Of a stretch of 64,000 bases of DNA, positions 1-11,881 are shown one piece after another. Within the stretch, counting starts at the first letter, position 1, and the number at the start of each line of letters is the position of its first letter. The notes beneath the pieces are model-generated. The model searched no databases and was not told the DNA's origin. It saw nothing but the letters and a program-made list of their open reading frames with translations. The stretch lies in contig JAHEWK010000001.1 in assembly GCA_020740775.1 (NCBI GenBank), positions 1,674,001-1,738,000 on the forward strand. Reading direction: 5' to 3'. This DNA is from Ilyonectria destructans (taxonomy: Eukaryota; Ascomycota; Sordariomycetes; Hypocreales; Nectriaceae). Made by a program: the position numbers and the translations under genes.

Positions 1-665
1 CCACGCCCGGGTCGTACTGGAGAGTGACGTTCCAGGTACCTACCTGGGGGATCCCTCCGCCGACGCAGTCATTCGGCCGGCTGGAGGCGAGAAATTGGGA
101 GGTACCTGCGGTACGAAGCACCCCTGCCCAACCACGCATGCCATCCCATTCGCCACGCTAGGCCCGAATCAGGCGGCTCCCTCTGTGGAGGAGTCGGCTC
201 TTGGGCTCTGCTGCGCGGCCTGGGCCTTCCTGCTCACTGATCAGTGATCACCACCAAGGCACAGTCAGCCGCAGTAATTCCGGTACCTCCGTCCTTACGT
301 TACCTCACACCTCACAACCTCATTCCTTTCGCCCTCGCCAACAAACCCACGGCTCCCGCGCCCTCCCGACGATCGATCGGCTCTCCCATCCAGACGACGC
401 CCCCCTCCGTCCCGCTGCGAATAGCTACCGACACACGCGAGCCCTCTCCCCCTGCCGCTCCGGTTTTCTCGTCTCGCCCTTCTCGCCAGCGAACTCCCTC
501 CCCGCCCCGCGGCGCAAACGATTCCATCCACACCCCCCCCGGATCGCCTTCGAGCCTCCTAGCGCAGGAACAGCAACAACTCTCACGCGACCGAGCCGGT
601 GAATAGTCCACGAGGGTTCTTGTCGCTACTCCCCCCCCCCACGAAACGGCGCATATTCACGACGT
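1..665 (+). other. Upstream leader/promoter of the first gene
   Basis: No gene is supported here. From about 240 to 640 the plus strand is strongly pyrimidine-rich (long runs of C and CT), as is common in promoters and 5' leaders of strongly expressed filamentous-fungal genes. Open frames on both strands are composition artefacts with no recognisable protein. If transcription starts within the CT tract, short upstream open frames would precede the main start at 666. Confidence 0.5.
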
Positions 666-3600
666 ATGATGGCAACAGAGGCTGCCGTTGACAGAGCCGT
701 CGATGCCCCTGCCTCCGAATCCCAGCTCGTGAGTCTGCCTGCTGCATCCCCAGTCTTGTCCCCGCCATCGCCCCTCGCCTCCTCTCTTCCCTGTCCTCCC
801 CTCCACGGTGCATCTCAAGTCTCTTATTGGGATCTTGTATCCTTTGCTGGAGCTCCCTAACCTGACTGGCCCCGGCTGCTTTCCGACGAGGCTAGCTTCG
901 TTTCCGAGCTGCACATTTGCTAACCATGCGACCGTTCCAAGGCTGTACAGCCACTCGACGCCCACAATGTCTACCTCGACCGTTCATCTGTGAATGCTAC
1001 TCCTAGCATCGACGACATCGAGAACAAACGCATCACTAGTGTCGACGATCAGATTCATTCCGCCGATGTCAGTACGAGTGGAGGTTCGGACACGGAAGCT
1101 TCGAGAGCCGACGCAAAGAGTAAAGATGGCGACAAGGGGCACGGCCGTACAGGTTCATCCGTCAAAAAGCCTGCCACTTTCAAGTCCGTCTCTGTCAACA
1201 GGACCTTCCTCGCGGCCAAGGCAGCAAGTGCTAGCAGCGCCTCTGCTACCGCCGCCGATAAACCGCCTACCGGGTCTAGCACCCCTCCTACCGGCTCGGC
1301 AACCCTCTCGTCTCGCCCCCGACTGGTAGCCAAAACCGGTAGCAGCGCTCGCGATTCCTCTCCTCGGCTTTCGGCTGCGAACGGAGGAAAAGCCGGCTCT
1401 GCACCTGATGCGAGCGCCGTCTGGAATAAAAACCGCCGTATGTTACACGTTGAGGCTTGTCGAATCCAGCCTTGCTGACTTGACTTTTCTAGCCCCCCCG
1501 GTCCCGGAACCTAAGAAGTTTACCGACGAGGAACTCAAGAAGTATGGTATTCACATGGCTAGTCGCCTCGAGGAGGAGGATGCTGCGGGACAGAACAAAT
1601 GGGCCGATATCGACGATGACGACGAGGACTGGGCCCCCGATGCCATCACATGGGGTGATGGTACCAAGACGACTCTACCGCATCCTGATGAGCATCCCAC
1701 CCCCGAACCCGCCCCCGCTCACATTCACGTCCCCGCCTCTGTTCCCGGCCCCGCATCCGAGAATGGTTCTGTTGCCTCCAAGGGCAGGGCTCTCGAGAAA
1801 CCTAGGTCCCCAGCTCCGCCAGTATTAGTGGGATCTCCTCTCGCAAAATCGAGCGGTCTCGCCTCTGGCAAGGGCCTCATCCTTAAGAGCGGCTCCCAGG
1901 ATAAGCCGACTCTTGTTGCCAAACCACCCGCACCACCCGCTCCTGTCAAGTCCCCTTGGGCAACTCTACCTCCTGTAGAGAAGGCATCCCCCGCCACCGA
2001 GCACGCCCAGCTCGTCCGTGGATCGTATTCGCACTTGAAGGGCATGACTCCTCCTCCCAAGGAGATTGCTGCTGATGATTTCAACCGATCTGCTTGGAGG
2101 GGAGAAGGCTCCCACGGTAATAGGGAACTCTACAACTCCCACTCTGGGCGTTATGAGCCCGCACCCGACCGCCGCGGTTCCATGCGAATGGAACAACACC
2201 CTAGGCATCCGTCGCTACTACAGCGCCCACCTTCCGATCACCCGGCGGAACCATCTCTCGCTTTCCAAACCAACAGAGTTTCCCAGGAGGTTCCCTTCGG
2301 AAGAAGGCGAGGTTCCTCCAATGTGAGCGGTGGGAGCGGATCGTTTATGCGGATGGGCAAGGGCAATGATGGATCTATGCCGCCCCCTGAGCTTCTCGGC
2401 GCTGCTCGACGGCCGTCCTTCGCAGGTTCCATTGAGAGTCCGGTTTCTCCAGGCAACCTCTCCGTTTCAGCCCACGGCCCTCCGAGGCAGTCGGGATGGA
2501 TGCCTCGTGCATCTCCCCGTACGGCCTTTGCAACCCCTCACCAAGCTGGCCCCCCTCCAGAGGCGGTTTCAGGACCTCCTCCCCCTCTGCAACCCATGGT
2601 GGATGAAGTTGAGTATCAGAAAAAGTTGATGCGGGAACGAATCGAACTTGCCAGAAAGAGGCGCCAAGAGGAGGAGGCCCGCGAAGAGGCCGAACGCCGG
2701 GAGCGCATTCAGAAGAAACTGGAAGCCTTAGGTCCTGCTCCGGAGAAGAAGACGGAAAAGAAGGAGAGCACGCCGAAACATGATGACTCCGCCCAACCGA
2801 CACAGATTCAGCAACGGGATGCGAATGTGCCCTCTTCTGAAACCACTGCCCAGTCTCAACAAGACGGCGACAAGGCTGCTGCACCATCTCATGAGGAGAC
2901 GCCATCTCCAGACACCAAGACCACTCCTCCCTCTAACAAAGCCTCTGCCAGGCGCGTTTCCCAGAGTCAAGATGCCAAGCCTGCCGACCTGTGGGGTGCC
3001 GCCTCGGCCTCGCGACAGGAGCGATTTGCATCCTCCACATGGAATTCAGCGTCCCAACCATCGTCCCGCAATGTTTGGGGCTCCCCTAACAATGACCGTG
3101 GCCTTGGAAACGGAACCTTTTACACCGACATTGGACGCCTCCCTACTGATGGCAGTGCCCCTGCGCAGGGCAGCAAGGGTCCCTCGCCGATTGCACCTCC
3201 AGGCTCTTCGCGACAAGCACCCTCTCAGGGTCGACCACAGCCCCCCCCTCCTATCGGATCCCGAGTCCCGCGTTATGGTGCTGCCGGTGCTGCCGGTGCT
3301 ACTGGCTCGGATCTTGCGAGCAAGTGGGTGGCATCAGTGTCCGACAACGACAAAAAGATGAGCGCAGCGAGAATAGCTGAGAGGGCTGAGCGAGAACGCC
3401 AGCTTGCCGAACGAGGTCTGACAATGGAGGATGCTCAACCCGCGATCAAAGAGACCTGGCGTCCAGTCCACGCTCCTGGCGATGGGACTCGACGGCCTGT
3501 TGGCCCACCTGACACTCAGGCACACCGACCTGGTACTTGGAGAGGTCCTGGAGATGAAATTGTCAAGAACCAGCCTAATAGGGGTTCCCTCCCCCCTGGT

Positions 3601-4722
3601 GCACATGACGGTATCATTGGGGTTGGAGGCACGAATGCCTCTGTCCCCCCTCAGGACGAGCTTCCCGCGGGTGCAAATTCCGGAATTATTGGAGTCGGCG
3701 GTACCAACACTGCCGCTCTACCTCCGGGCGGTAAAGGGACAACTCCTTCAAGCCGCTCGTCACGGTTCTTCCCGTCCAGGGATATTCGGAATGAGTCCGC
3801 TCCCGTGGACGCGCGATCCAAGTCTCCCACCCCGCCACCCCCCACAATGGAGGGACACCCAGTGTACGAGGGCGATGTGATGCGCCCTCACGTCTCTCTG
3901 CCTAAGCCTCAGCCGATCGTGAAGCTGCCTCCTACCATGACCGCTTCTCAGCCAACGCAACCTCGGACATCGTTTGGCTGGGCTAACCCGCCTCCCTTCA
4001 AGGACCCCAGAGCCCCTCTCAGCCCTGGTCGTGTCCCTCTCAGTGCTGGCGAGGCCACTCAAGAGAAGTGGCAGAGCCGAATCAACAGCCTCCTGAACGG
4101 CGCAAAGTCTCCACCGCAGAAGTCGATTGGCGTAGATCCCGCGAGTAAGAGCGCGTTGGACCATGCCACTCACCCAGACTCTGCGACGGTTTCACTTCCC
4201 AGAGCCCCCCGAACCGCACGACCTGTTGGCAACCAGCGGGCCCTCATCACGAAACCCATGGCCGAGGAGTGCTTCGAGGAGCAGGAGATGGGATCACTCC
4301 CCCAGATCAGACTGCCACACAAGGCCCCCGAGGCGGCGTGGCAGCCGGCACTGGCGCAAACAAAGCCTCTGCCAAAGAAATTCCTGATCCAGTCGTCCAT
4401 CATGGAGCCATACTACTTTCCTGCCGAGGTTGTTGGCGGGGGCAATGCCATGAGGATCCAATTCCCCGGCATGTCCGAGCCCAAGATTGTCACTGTCCCC
4501 TTCTCCGCAACTCGTGGCGGGCGAGGCTCCCATACCCGGTCGGGACCGCGCCACCGTGGATCGACACACGAACGTCGAGGAGGCAAGAGAGAGGCGTCGA
4601 GCCCTCGTGGCGAGCATGCTGTTCCATCATCCTCTGGTCGTGGTAGCCGTGGCAGCTACCGCAGCCGTGGATCTGAGAACTGGAGCCGTGCCCCAGCGAC
4701 ACCCCCTTCGTTGTCTACCTAA
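666..4722 (+). CDS. Large proline/serine-rich conserved fungal protein, function unknown
   Basis: The model has three exons: 666-728, 951-1437 and 1493-4722. Introns 729-950 (GTGAGT...TACAG) and 1438-1492 (GTATGT...TCTAG) keep the frame and give 1259 residues. The start is the first of two tandem ATGs; 669 is equally possible. The protein is mostly low-complexity Pro/Ser/Gly. An acidic patch rich in D and W (DDDDEDWAPDAITW) follows the second intron and is the most conserved-looking segment. A highly charged helix around 2610-2760 (many K, R and E) suggests a coiled coil. A duplicated GIIGVGGTN segment lies at 3610-3712. The C-terminus is RG/RS-rich (4510-4680), as in RNA-associated proteins. 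I recognise no catalytic domain; a scaffold or RNA-binding role is inference only. Confidence 0.85.
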
Positions 4723-6050
4723 ACAGACGTCGAGATGACAGCGTCGAATGCGGTATCAACTTGAGCGATTCTACATAATATTAGCAGAGTACTCTGTGTC
4801 TATCCAATCTAACCATCTGACGCATCCATGGTGCTCAGATCCCTGTCCCACATACAACATGTGGGAATAACCCTCACTGTCAACAATCCCTTACGCCGAT
4901 CTTGGCGCCCGGGAGGCTGCTCGCCTCGGCAGAGTCTGTGGCGAGCGTGTACAACTTTGGAGCGTGCGTGTATTCCATGACGTATTTGGCATCGCGGGTT
5001 TGCGACGGCTCGTTTTGGGTTCTGCAATAGGCTTGGGCTTGCAACGCTTTGAGAGTATTTCTCTACCATTGTTTCTTGTTTTTAATTTCCCCTTTTCTTC
5101 GCGAACCTCTTGACTTCCTCCCCCTCTGCAGGACGTCCTCTCGACCCTAACTCGACGGGCTACTTTGCTCTTACTCGATCGAGCTGGCGGCGTGGGAACC
5201 TACGGAAAGGACAAGGGCCTCGAACCCCTTTCCGAGTGGGGAGGAGACCCTTTTGAAGATCTAATCGATTCTTGGAACGAACGAACAACAACGAAACGAA
5301 GTCGCACGGCCACCAACCCCCCCAACTTGCGGGAAGAGGAGGAGGGGCTTATCCACCGGCGACGACGAATCTTTAAGGAAAGGTGCCTTGGCTTTTGCTT
5401 GGTTTGACCTACTTTTTGAAATCATGACCTACTGCTGGTTAGTGTTTCGGGAACAACCACGGGGAGCCAGGGAGACACTTTTGGAACTTGCGAACCGGAA
5501 CTGGACACAATTTCGGGAGGACGGATGATGATGGATGATGATTGGGGAGTGGGGAGAGGGGAGAGGGCCAGCCTGACGCTGTTGAAGATAGTTAATGCGC
5601 TGGCAACCAGAACAAAGTACGCGGAACGTTTTCAAACCCACGTATATCTTCCTCGTGTGACATTGGATATGTGATGTGATATGCCCCGATAAACCACATG
5701 GTGCGAACGAATGCTAGCACTAGGTGCTTTCCCGGATCTTTATCGATTCATCATATTCGTCACCTATCGAACCTCCGGCGGCTCTACAGATACATCTATC
5801 CACCATCCAATCATCTTTACTAGCGCTTCTGCGACATAGCTTCGAGCATCTCTATCGAATGACAGAAACAGACATCCAAATGCCCCGTGATATTTCCCAC
5901 TGACTCCAGAACGCCGCTCCCCCTGGTCCCAGACAGCTCATGACCGTTACATGTTCATTACTCTCGTTTCAACTCCGACATTAGACACCGGCCGCTTCGG
6001 CTAGGATTTTTGCCATCATTGCTTGTCATCCAGGACTCAATGCTGGTGGC
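4723..6050. other. Intergenic region between two convergent genes
   Basis: This is 1.3 kb between the 3' ends of the proline-rich gene and mcm6. It probably includes both 3' UTRs. Short open frames at 4809-5069 and 5165-5407 have no recognisable similarity or splice context. I see no repeat or RNA gene. Confidence 0.5.
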
Positions 6051-9000
6051 CTAGTACTCCTCCACCGCGCAGTTGGGGTGCAGGACGTAGACGATCTGAG
6101 CGGCCGCGGCAGAGCTGCCCTCGCCGGCGTCTTCGGTGGAGCCGTCGCCACGGAGAGCCATGAGGATGTTTTCCTGGCAAGGGTTAGTATCATATTCTTT
6201 ACTGTGTTGACTTGGGATTGGGAGTGGTGACTTACCTTGACCATCTTCTTGAGAACCATGTGGCAAAGTCCCTTCTCGCGGTGGTAATCCTCCTCGCCGT
6301 CGAGCTCATCCTCCTTCTGTTCGAGGAACCAGTTGATGAGCACCTCGCCGTTGACGCCCTCGCCAGTGCCACTCTCGTCATCGTTGACGCGTTGGACGAA
6401 CATGTTGACCATCTTGATGTAGTTGTCATATGTGATGGTGTGCTTGCGCTTCTCGGGTGCCACGGAGCCATCGGCGGCGCGTGGCTCTTCCTCTGCCATC
6501 TCCGCATCGCCCTCTTGGTCGCGGCCGGCTGCGGCATCAGCAGCTCGAAGAAGTGTCTCGCTATCCTCCTGCGTCTCCTCGTCATCCATCTCAACGTCGT
6601 CGTGCTCGACGGAGATGATACTTTGCCGGAGGAGGTTGGAGGCTTCGACGACCATTTCGGCGCTAATGTCCTCAGTGCAGTTGACCTTGGCGATGGCCTC
6701 GGACAGACGAATCATACTCTCAAGCTGGCGCACGGTGATACGGTAAGAGTTCTTGCCCACGCCACCTTGGGCGTCATCCGCACGGAGCTCCTTGTACTTC
6801 TCGACCAGAACTTCCTTGGCCTCTTCACTGAATTCTGGGCGGAAAGTCTTGGCGAACCGGATGTACCGCTGAAGTTGCTCAGTGCTGAACTCGGGCTCAA
6901 CAGCCTCGTCTCGAAGTTGGTGGATGCTGACAATGTGCTCAGCAAGGTGGCGATCAACCTGCTCGTTGCACTCGTCGAGGACGACGAAGAAGAGATCGAA
7001 ACGAGACATGATGGGGGCGGACATGTTGATGTTGGCCCGAAGGGTGGTCTTGCGGTTGTAGCGGCCAGCGACGGGGTTGGCAGCAGCCAGAATACTGGTC
7101 CTGGCGTTGAGAGTGGCCTGGATACCGGCCTTAGCGATCGAGATGGTCTGCTGTTCCATGGCTTCGTGGATGGCGACCTGGTCGACAATGTCCATCTTGT
7201 CGAACTCATCGATGGCGCAGATGCCGTTGTCTGCCAACATGAGAGCACCGGCCTCGATGGTGAACTCACCTGTCTCCTCATCCTTGACCACAGCCGCAGT
7301 GAGACCAGCAGCAGACGAGGCCTTACCACTGGTATATACAGCGCGGGGCGCAAACGAGCAGACGTACTTGAGGAATTGGGACTTGGAGGTTGAGGGATCG
7401 CCAACAATGCAGATGTTGATGTCTCCTCGGAGCTGCATGCCCTCAGGGGTAGTCTTGTGGACACCAGACATGAGCTGGAGGAGAAGACCCTTCTTGACAA
7501 CTTCGTGGCCGTACACCATGGGGGCGATAGACTGAACGAGACGGGAGTAGATATGGTCACCGTGGACCATAGCTCGGAGGTCATCAATCTCAGAAGGGTT
7601 CATGGAGGAGAGAACCGCAGCCTGGGCACCCTCAATGGACTCGCCTCCCTCATTGACGTTGCCCTGGGTCAAGGCGTTGACAATATCGGCAGCACCGCTT
7701 GAAGCAGACTGGCCCGAGGAAGTCGTATCGGGGGCGACCATGCAGGCGAGGAAGGCCAGGCGGTACGTCAAGTCTCGAACACCCAGGGCCTTGAGACCGC
7801 TGACACCAGTACCACCAGCATCGGCTCCACGGGGCGCGTTGCGATCATCACGCATGGCAGTTGGGCGCAGGCCGGGGAGACCCAGTTGGCTGACATCAGG
7901 GACGACAATCAAGGCACCGGTGAAGATGCACTTCTCGCCGGCCTTGGCTCGGTCGACAATCTCACCACGGAGAATGACATCCATGGTACGGGGCATGCTG
8001 CCAGTAGGAATCTCAGAGCTATTCTCCTGAATGCGAACCTTTTGCCAATCCACAAAGGTGCTGTGGCGGATATCGAGTTGCCAGGCCATGCGGTTCTGGC
8101 AGGTGTTGTTGGGACATTGTGTGGGCTCGGTGTATCGGAAGGTCTGCTCGACGTTGGGGATGACGGTACGGCAGGCCTCGCACACGAAGGTGGCCTGCGA
8201 TAACTCAGGCCGGACCTCGGAAGTTCGGGTGACGGTACCGGAGATGGAAAGGAGCTGGCCGATGTTGGCGGCTCGCAGAGCACGCACCCTGGAGACTAGG
8301 GGCAGGTTATAGAAGGCGATGGAGAAGAGCTTGTCGGTCTGCTGGTTCTCGTTCTTGCGGTGCGATGACTGAGACTGGCTGGCGGAGCCGAGGTTGCTGG
8401 CGGCCGAGGTGGTCAAGTTGCTGGAGGCAGTAGGCTGGCGATGCTCGCGGAAGTATTGGGGCTCATACTTTGCGATCATGTTGTGGAGGGCGGCGGTGAG
8501 GAAGGGGAGGAAGCGGTAGTACTGGCGCATGACACCGTCGGCCAAACTGCCATTCTCCCATGAGGCGAGGTGCTTGTAGTCGAGGTAGAAGGTGGAGAGC
8601 GAGAGGTGCTTCATGCCCTTGATCTGGGCGACATAGTACTTGTCGGTGGTGACGGCGCTGGAAGTGGGGGCGCCTGACGAGAGGGGATCTTCAATGAAGC
8701 TGTTGGTCAATGGTTAGCTAGGGATATGTGTGGATAACCCGGCGCCGTGTACGACGCCTTGCATGCAGATACTCACTTCTCGATGAAGGCCTCAAAGTGG
8801 TCCTGGACCAACATGCCAATCCGATCCTCAACGCGCGTGATGGTGGCGGAATCGGGGATCCTGGAGCCGCGGGGCACCTGGTCGTCGGCGAAGCCGTCAC
8901 CCTCGTCATCGCTGGGAGCGCCGCCCATGTTCTCCGAGGGCGGGCCCCGGGGCCGGGCCGACGATGACGACGGGAAGCCAAAGTTGTTGCGGCGGGGGGT

Positions 9001-9063
9001 CGCGGCGGCGGCGCGCGAGGGGGCGTCGGACATCATGAAGCCGACATCGCTTGAGGCAGCCAT
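6051..9063 (-). CDS. mcm6: DNA replication licensing factor MCM6
   Basis: This is the subunit of the MCM2-7 replicative helicase that unwinds DNA at origins and forks in the nucleus. The exons are 9063-8777, 8699-6236 and 6173-6051; the introns (77 and 62 bp) begin GTGAGT and GTAAGT. The product is 957 residues, the usual MCM6 size. It has an acidic, proline/serine-rich N-terminal tail, a C4 zinc finger (CEAC...CPNNTC, about 269-296), an MCM-type Walker A (GDPSTSKS, about 529-536), a Walker B (CAIDEFDKMD, about 590) and an arginine-finger SRFD (about 664). A winged-helix C-terminus ends LHPNCAVEEY, characteristic of MCM6. The final exon is essential: reading through the last intron gives an unrelated tail. 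ATG 9063 fits the only clean upstream exon. The gene looks intact. Confidence 0.97.
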
Positions 9064-9886
9064 GGCGACTATGAGGGCGGGCGGGTGGTGTTCGAGGAAT
9101 GAGGTTGGTTCTCGATGCCCTCTTCTCTCTACACGCTGCGTGTCTCTAGAGGTTGGCGAGGTGACGAGGGTGGTGATGCTTGGTTGTGGGTTGTGGGGGG
9201 AAGTTTTGCTGGAGGAGGCGGAATTGGGTGGTGGGCCACGTTTGCAGTCAGATTGATTGGAGAGGGAAGGCGCGTCATGAACGCGTCGAGGGGCTCCCTT
9301 ACGCGACGCGACTTTAATTGATTGCATGAGAACGCCTTGGGCCTAATTTTCAGCGCACTTAGCCCTGAATCTTTAGCGTGTCTAATGCCTAATCTTTAGC
9401 ACTTCGGCAAGTCGGACGGGGAATGGGAATCCTACCTATTCTTTCGAAATAGCATACCTAATTATATAAAATACTCATAAGACTTATGATAGTCCTAAGC
9501 GATGGAAGTTTACTTATGATATCTGTTTGATATGTTTTCTATAAATTTGGACTAGTAATTATTTAACTAAAAATACCTTAACTTGTTAGCATTGAGACAC
9601 CACAGCTATAAAAAATACGAGTCAAGAGCTTTATGTTTCTTTGATTCTACGAGTGTAAAACAATTGGGCTTTTAAATAATAACTCAACCGTATAATAAAT
9701 CCTTAGACCTACACTTATTTCTTTATAATTCAATTAGTGGCGTAATTCAAATGTGTTCATCTACATTCCTACGGCGGCTTGGTGCCCGGTTTTTCACTGC
9801 TCCCGGCTGGATCACCACCCACCACAATTCTTACTCGTGTTAACTGAGTACAACAAAACATGTATTTAGTGAACAAACACTTCCAG
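9064..9886. other. mcm6 promoter and AT-rich gene-free stretch
   Basis: The first 350 bases are the presumed mcm6 promoter and have normal GC. From about 9430 to 9780 the sequence turns sharply AT-rich with many TA dinucleotides and no open frame. It borders the broken F-box-like gene. This composition is what repeat-induced point mutation (RIP) leaves in ascomycetes, but no parent element can be recognised. Confidence 0.5.
9475..9489. repeat. Perfect 7-bp inverted repeat
   Basis: TCATAAG, one base, then CTTATGA form a near-perfect palindrome in the AT-rich block. It may be a chance product of low complexity or a relic of an element end. Confidence 0.35.
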
Positions 9887-11480
9887 TCATAATCTTCCAC
9901 TCATTCCCTCCCTTCGTATCTGCCATAAGGATACAGCATCAACCACTCCGCTGGGCAACCCTAAGTGATGAATAGCATCGCCATGAGAACTGATGGTACC
10001 GCGACACAGCAGTTTCTGTCCAACCAGAAGCAAGTTTCGGATACACCTAGAAGCGACCCTGTCCCAAGCTGGGATTACACGAAGCTCTAGCTTCATAGCC
10101 CACGTCCCACGCCAGGCAATCGAAGGACTATTAGATTGCTGACGAGATACGAAGGCGCAAGCTTCCCCCTTCCCGCCATTCCATAGTGCTATTGTATGCA
10201 GGTTCGGCATGAAAAGTGCCGCTGCCCCGGCATCCTGTAACAGGTCAGAAATTTCCATGTGGTTTGCTGTATGAGTTAATAGCCGCGATGTCAAGACGAT
10301 GGATTGCAAGTGATCCCAAGTCCAGAGTGGCTGACACGCCTGAAAGAAGTCTCTAGCATCGACTATAAACGAGAGGTAAAGTTATTCAAGGTTAAGGCTT
10401 CTGTACGTAAAAGCCGCGGCAAGTGTAGGAGACGTGAGTCGAATAGGGCACGCCGGAAAATGAACCGACGTTGCCCTTTGAAATATCGCTGTATAGTACT
10501 CGTTAAAATCCTCGAACACTGATATTCTCTTCAGACCCTTAGGCAGGTGCTTCTGGATCATGATTTTGTATCCTACATAATAGCCGTCAGTAAGTCAAGT
10601 CATTCCGCTTGAAAAGAGTGTGGTAGAAGCGAGAAGACTCTCATTATCAAATCGATTGCTTACCCTCATCATTCACCATTTCCTGTTCTATTTTGAACCA
10701 TGCCCGCCATACCTCGTATACTACCGACTCTAGCCGGCGAAGCTTGTCTAATAAATGGCATAGTGTGTTAGGAGTAAATTGACGACGGAATTGTCGACGT
10801 AGGATAAAATTGGTAATGACGTGGACTTTGGGGAGTTTGCTAAATGCTAAGGACTTCCTCGTAAAGGTGCCACACAGCAATAGATTGACCTGGAGCAGCA
10901 ACTTGTTGACCGTCAACCTAACCGTGTGTTGGATCATGCAAATTGGGAGTAGATGCCTGTGAATGATCGTCGGATTGGGAAATAGCTTGTTGGTCCTCGT
11001 CATCGGCTCCGAAATAACAGTTCTGGCACCAGTGTTCAGAGTCGCTGGGAAAATACGCGTTGAGTTCGAGTGTCAAGTCATCATCGGTTAGGTTCCAGGT
11101 ACTTAAAATGGAAAAGGGCTTCAAGACTGCTCTATAGATGAAGGATTCGTTGCTTGAAGCCCACGAACCTGGGTTCTCCCAACGACAATTCTTATAGGTA
11201 TATTTCCTGAGCTCCATGCTTAGCCAGATGTGCTTTACGAGTCCTCTCTGCCGAACGACCATGTGTGCGAAATCATTTAGACATGATGATCGCAACTTCA
11301 GCCGACGGAAGTTCTTCTTCTCCATGATAGCCTGCCATTCTGTACAGACTGAAGCATAAGCAGCTAAGCCACGATTTTCCTGTGTAAGTATCTGCAGGAT
11401 CATGAAACGTATCTCCGTAGGTAGGGAAGCCCAGGGTAAAAAGTTTTCTGCCTCTATTTTTCAGTTTCGTCTTTGCTCAT
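9887..11480 (-). pseudogene. Decayed F-box-like (DUF6546-type) protein gene
   Basis: Read on the minus strand, conserved pieces follow in the right order: an F-box-like start (LPWASLPTEIRFMILQIL), a middle piece (LPKVHVITNFILRRQFRRQF), and a long C-terminal piece with a DARDFFQACQPLWTWDH core ending WQIRREGMSGRL. This order matches a large family of fungal F-box-like/DUF6546 proteins, known to me from memory. An intron at 10663-10573 is still clean. The frame is broken: a one-base shift near 11455-11463 separates the likely ATG (11480) from the F-box; a TAG at 10920-10918 sits where the family has Trp; a frameshift lies near 10840-10870; a TAA is at 10384-10382. Both stops can be explained by single C:G to T:A transitions. 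The intact ancestor was probably about 500 residues. Little doubt it is non-functional as read. Confidence 0.8.
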
Positions 11481-11881
11481 ATGATAAACGGGAGTAAACT
11501 TTTGGTATGTCCTGGGTTTGAGAACTGGCGTCCACGACTTCGTCTGGTAGGCTCCTGATCCTTGGATTCGTTGTCTGTATTGGACATAATCAAGGCAATG
11601 GTAAGTAGTTAGTGGCAGCGAAGATAGAAAAGTTCTGCGAGTAGGTGTTGTGTGATTTATTTGATCGAGGGCGAACGGTCCTTTATATCCAGGCCTGGCG
11701 CCTACGGGCAGCAAGGTTGGGACATGAAAATTGAGTTGAGGGCTTGAGGCAAAGGAAAATACGCTAAAACCTTGTTGAATAAGTTCCTGTATTTTTCGGC
11801 ACTGGGTGTGGTACTACGTGTGTGCCCTTATTGTTTGCAACCTTGAATAATCTCCAGACGCTGGGAGTAGATGATGCCTCA
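11481..11881. other. Intergenic, no gene seen
   Basis: This holds the former promoter of the F-box-like pseudogene and the 3' flank of the MFS gene. A minus-strand open frame at 11454-11714 has no recognisable product beyond the start of the pseudogene. Confidence 0.5.

Noticed and set aside
201..611. Overlapping open frames on both strands in the leader of the first gene
   Set aside because: Composition-driven (CT-rich) frames without domains; all three overlap each other.
6212..7393. 393-residue open frame on the plus strand inside mcm6
   Set aside because: It is antisense to conserved MCM6 motifs and rich in Val/Leu/Asp from reverse-complemented codon bias; no protein family is recognisable.
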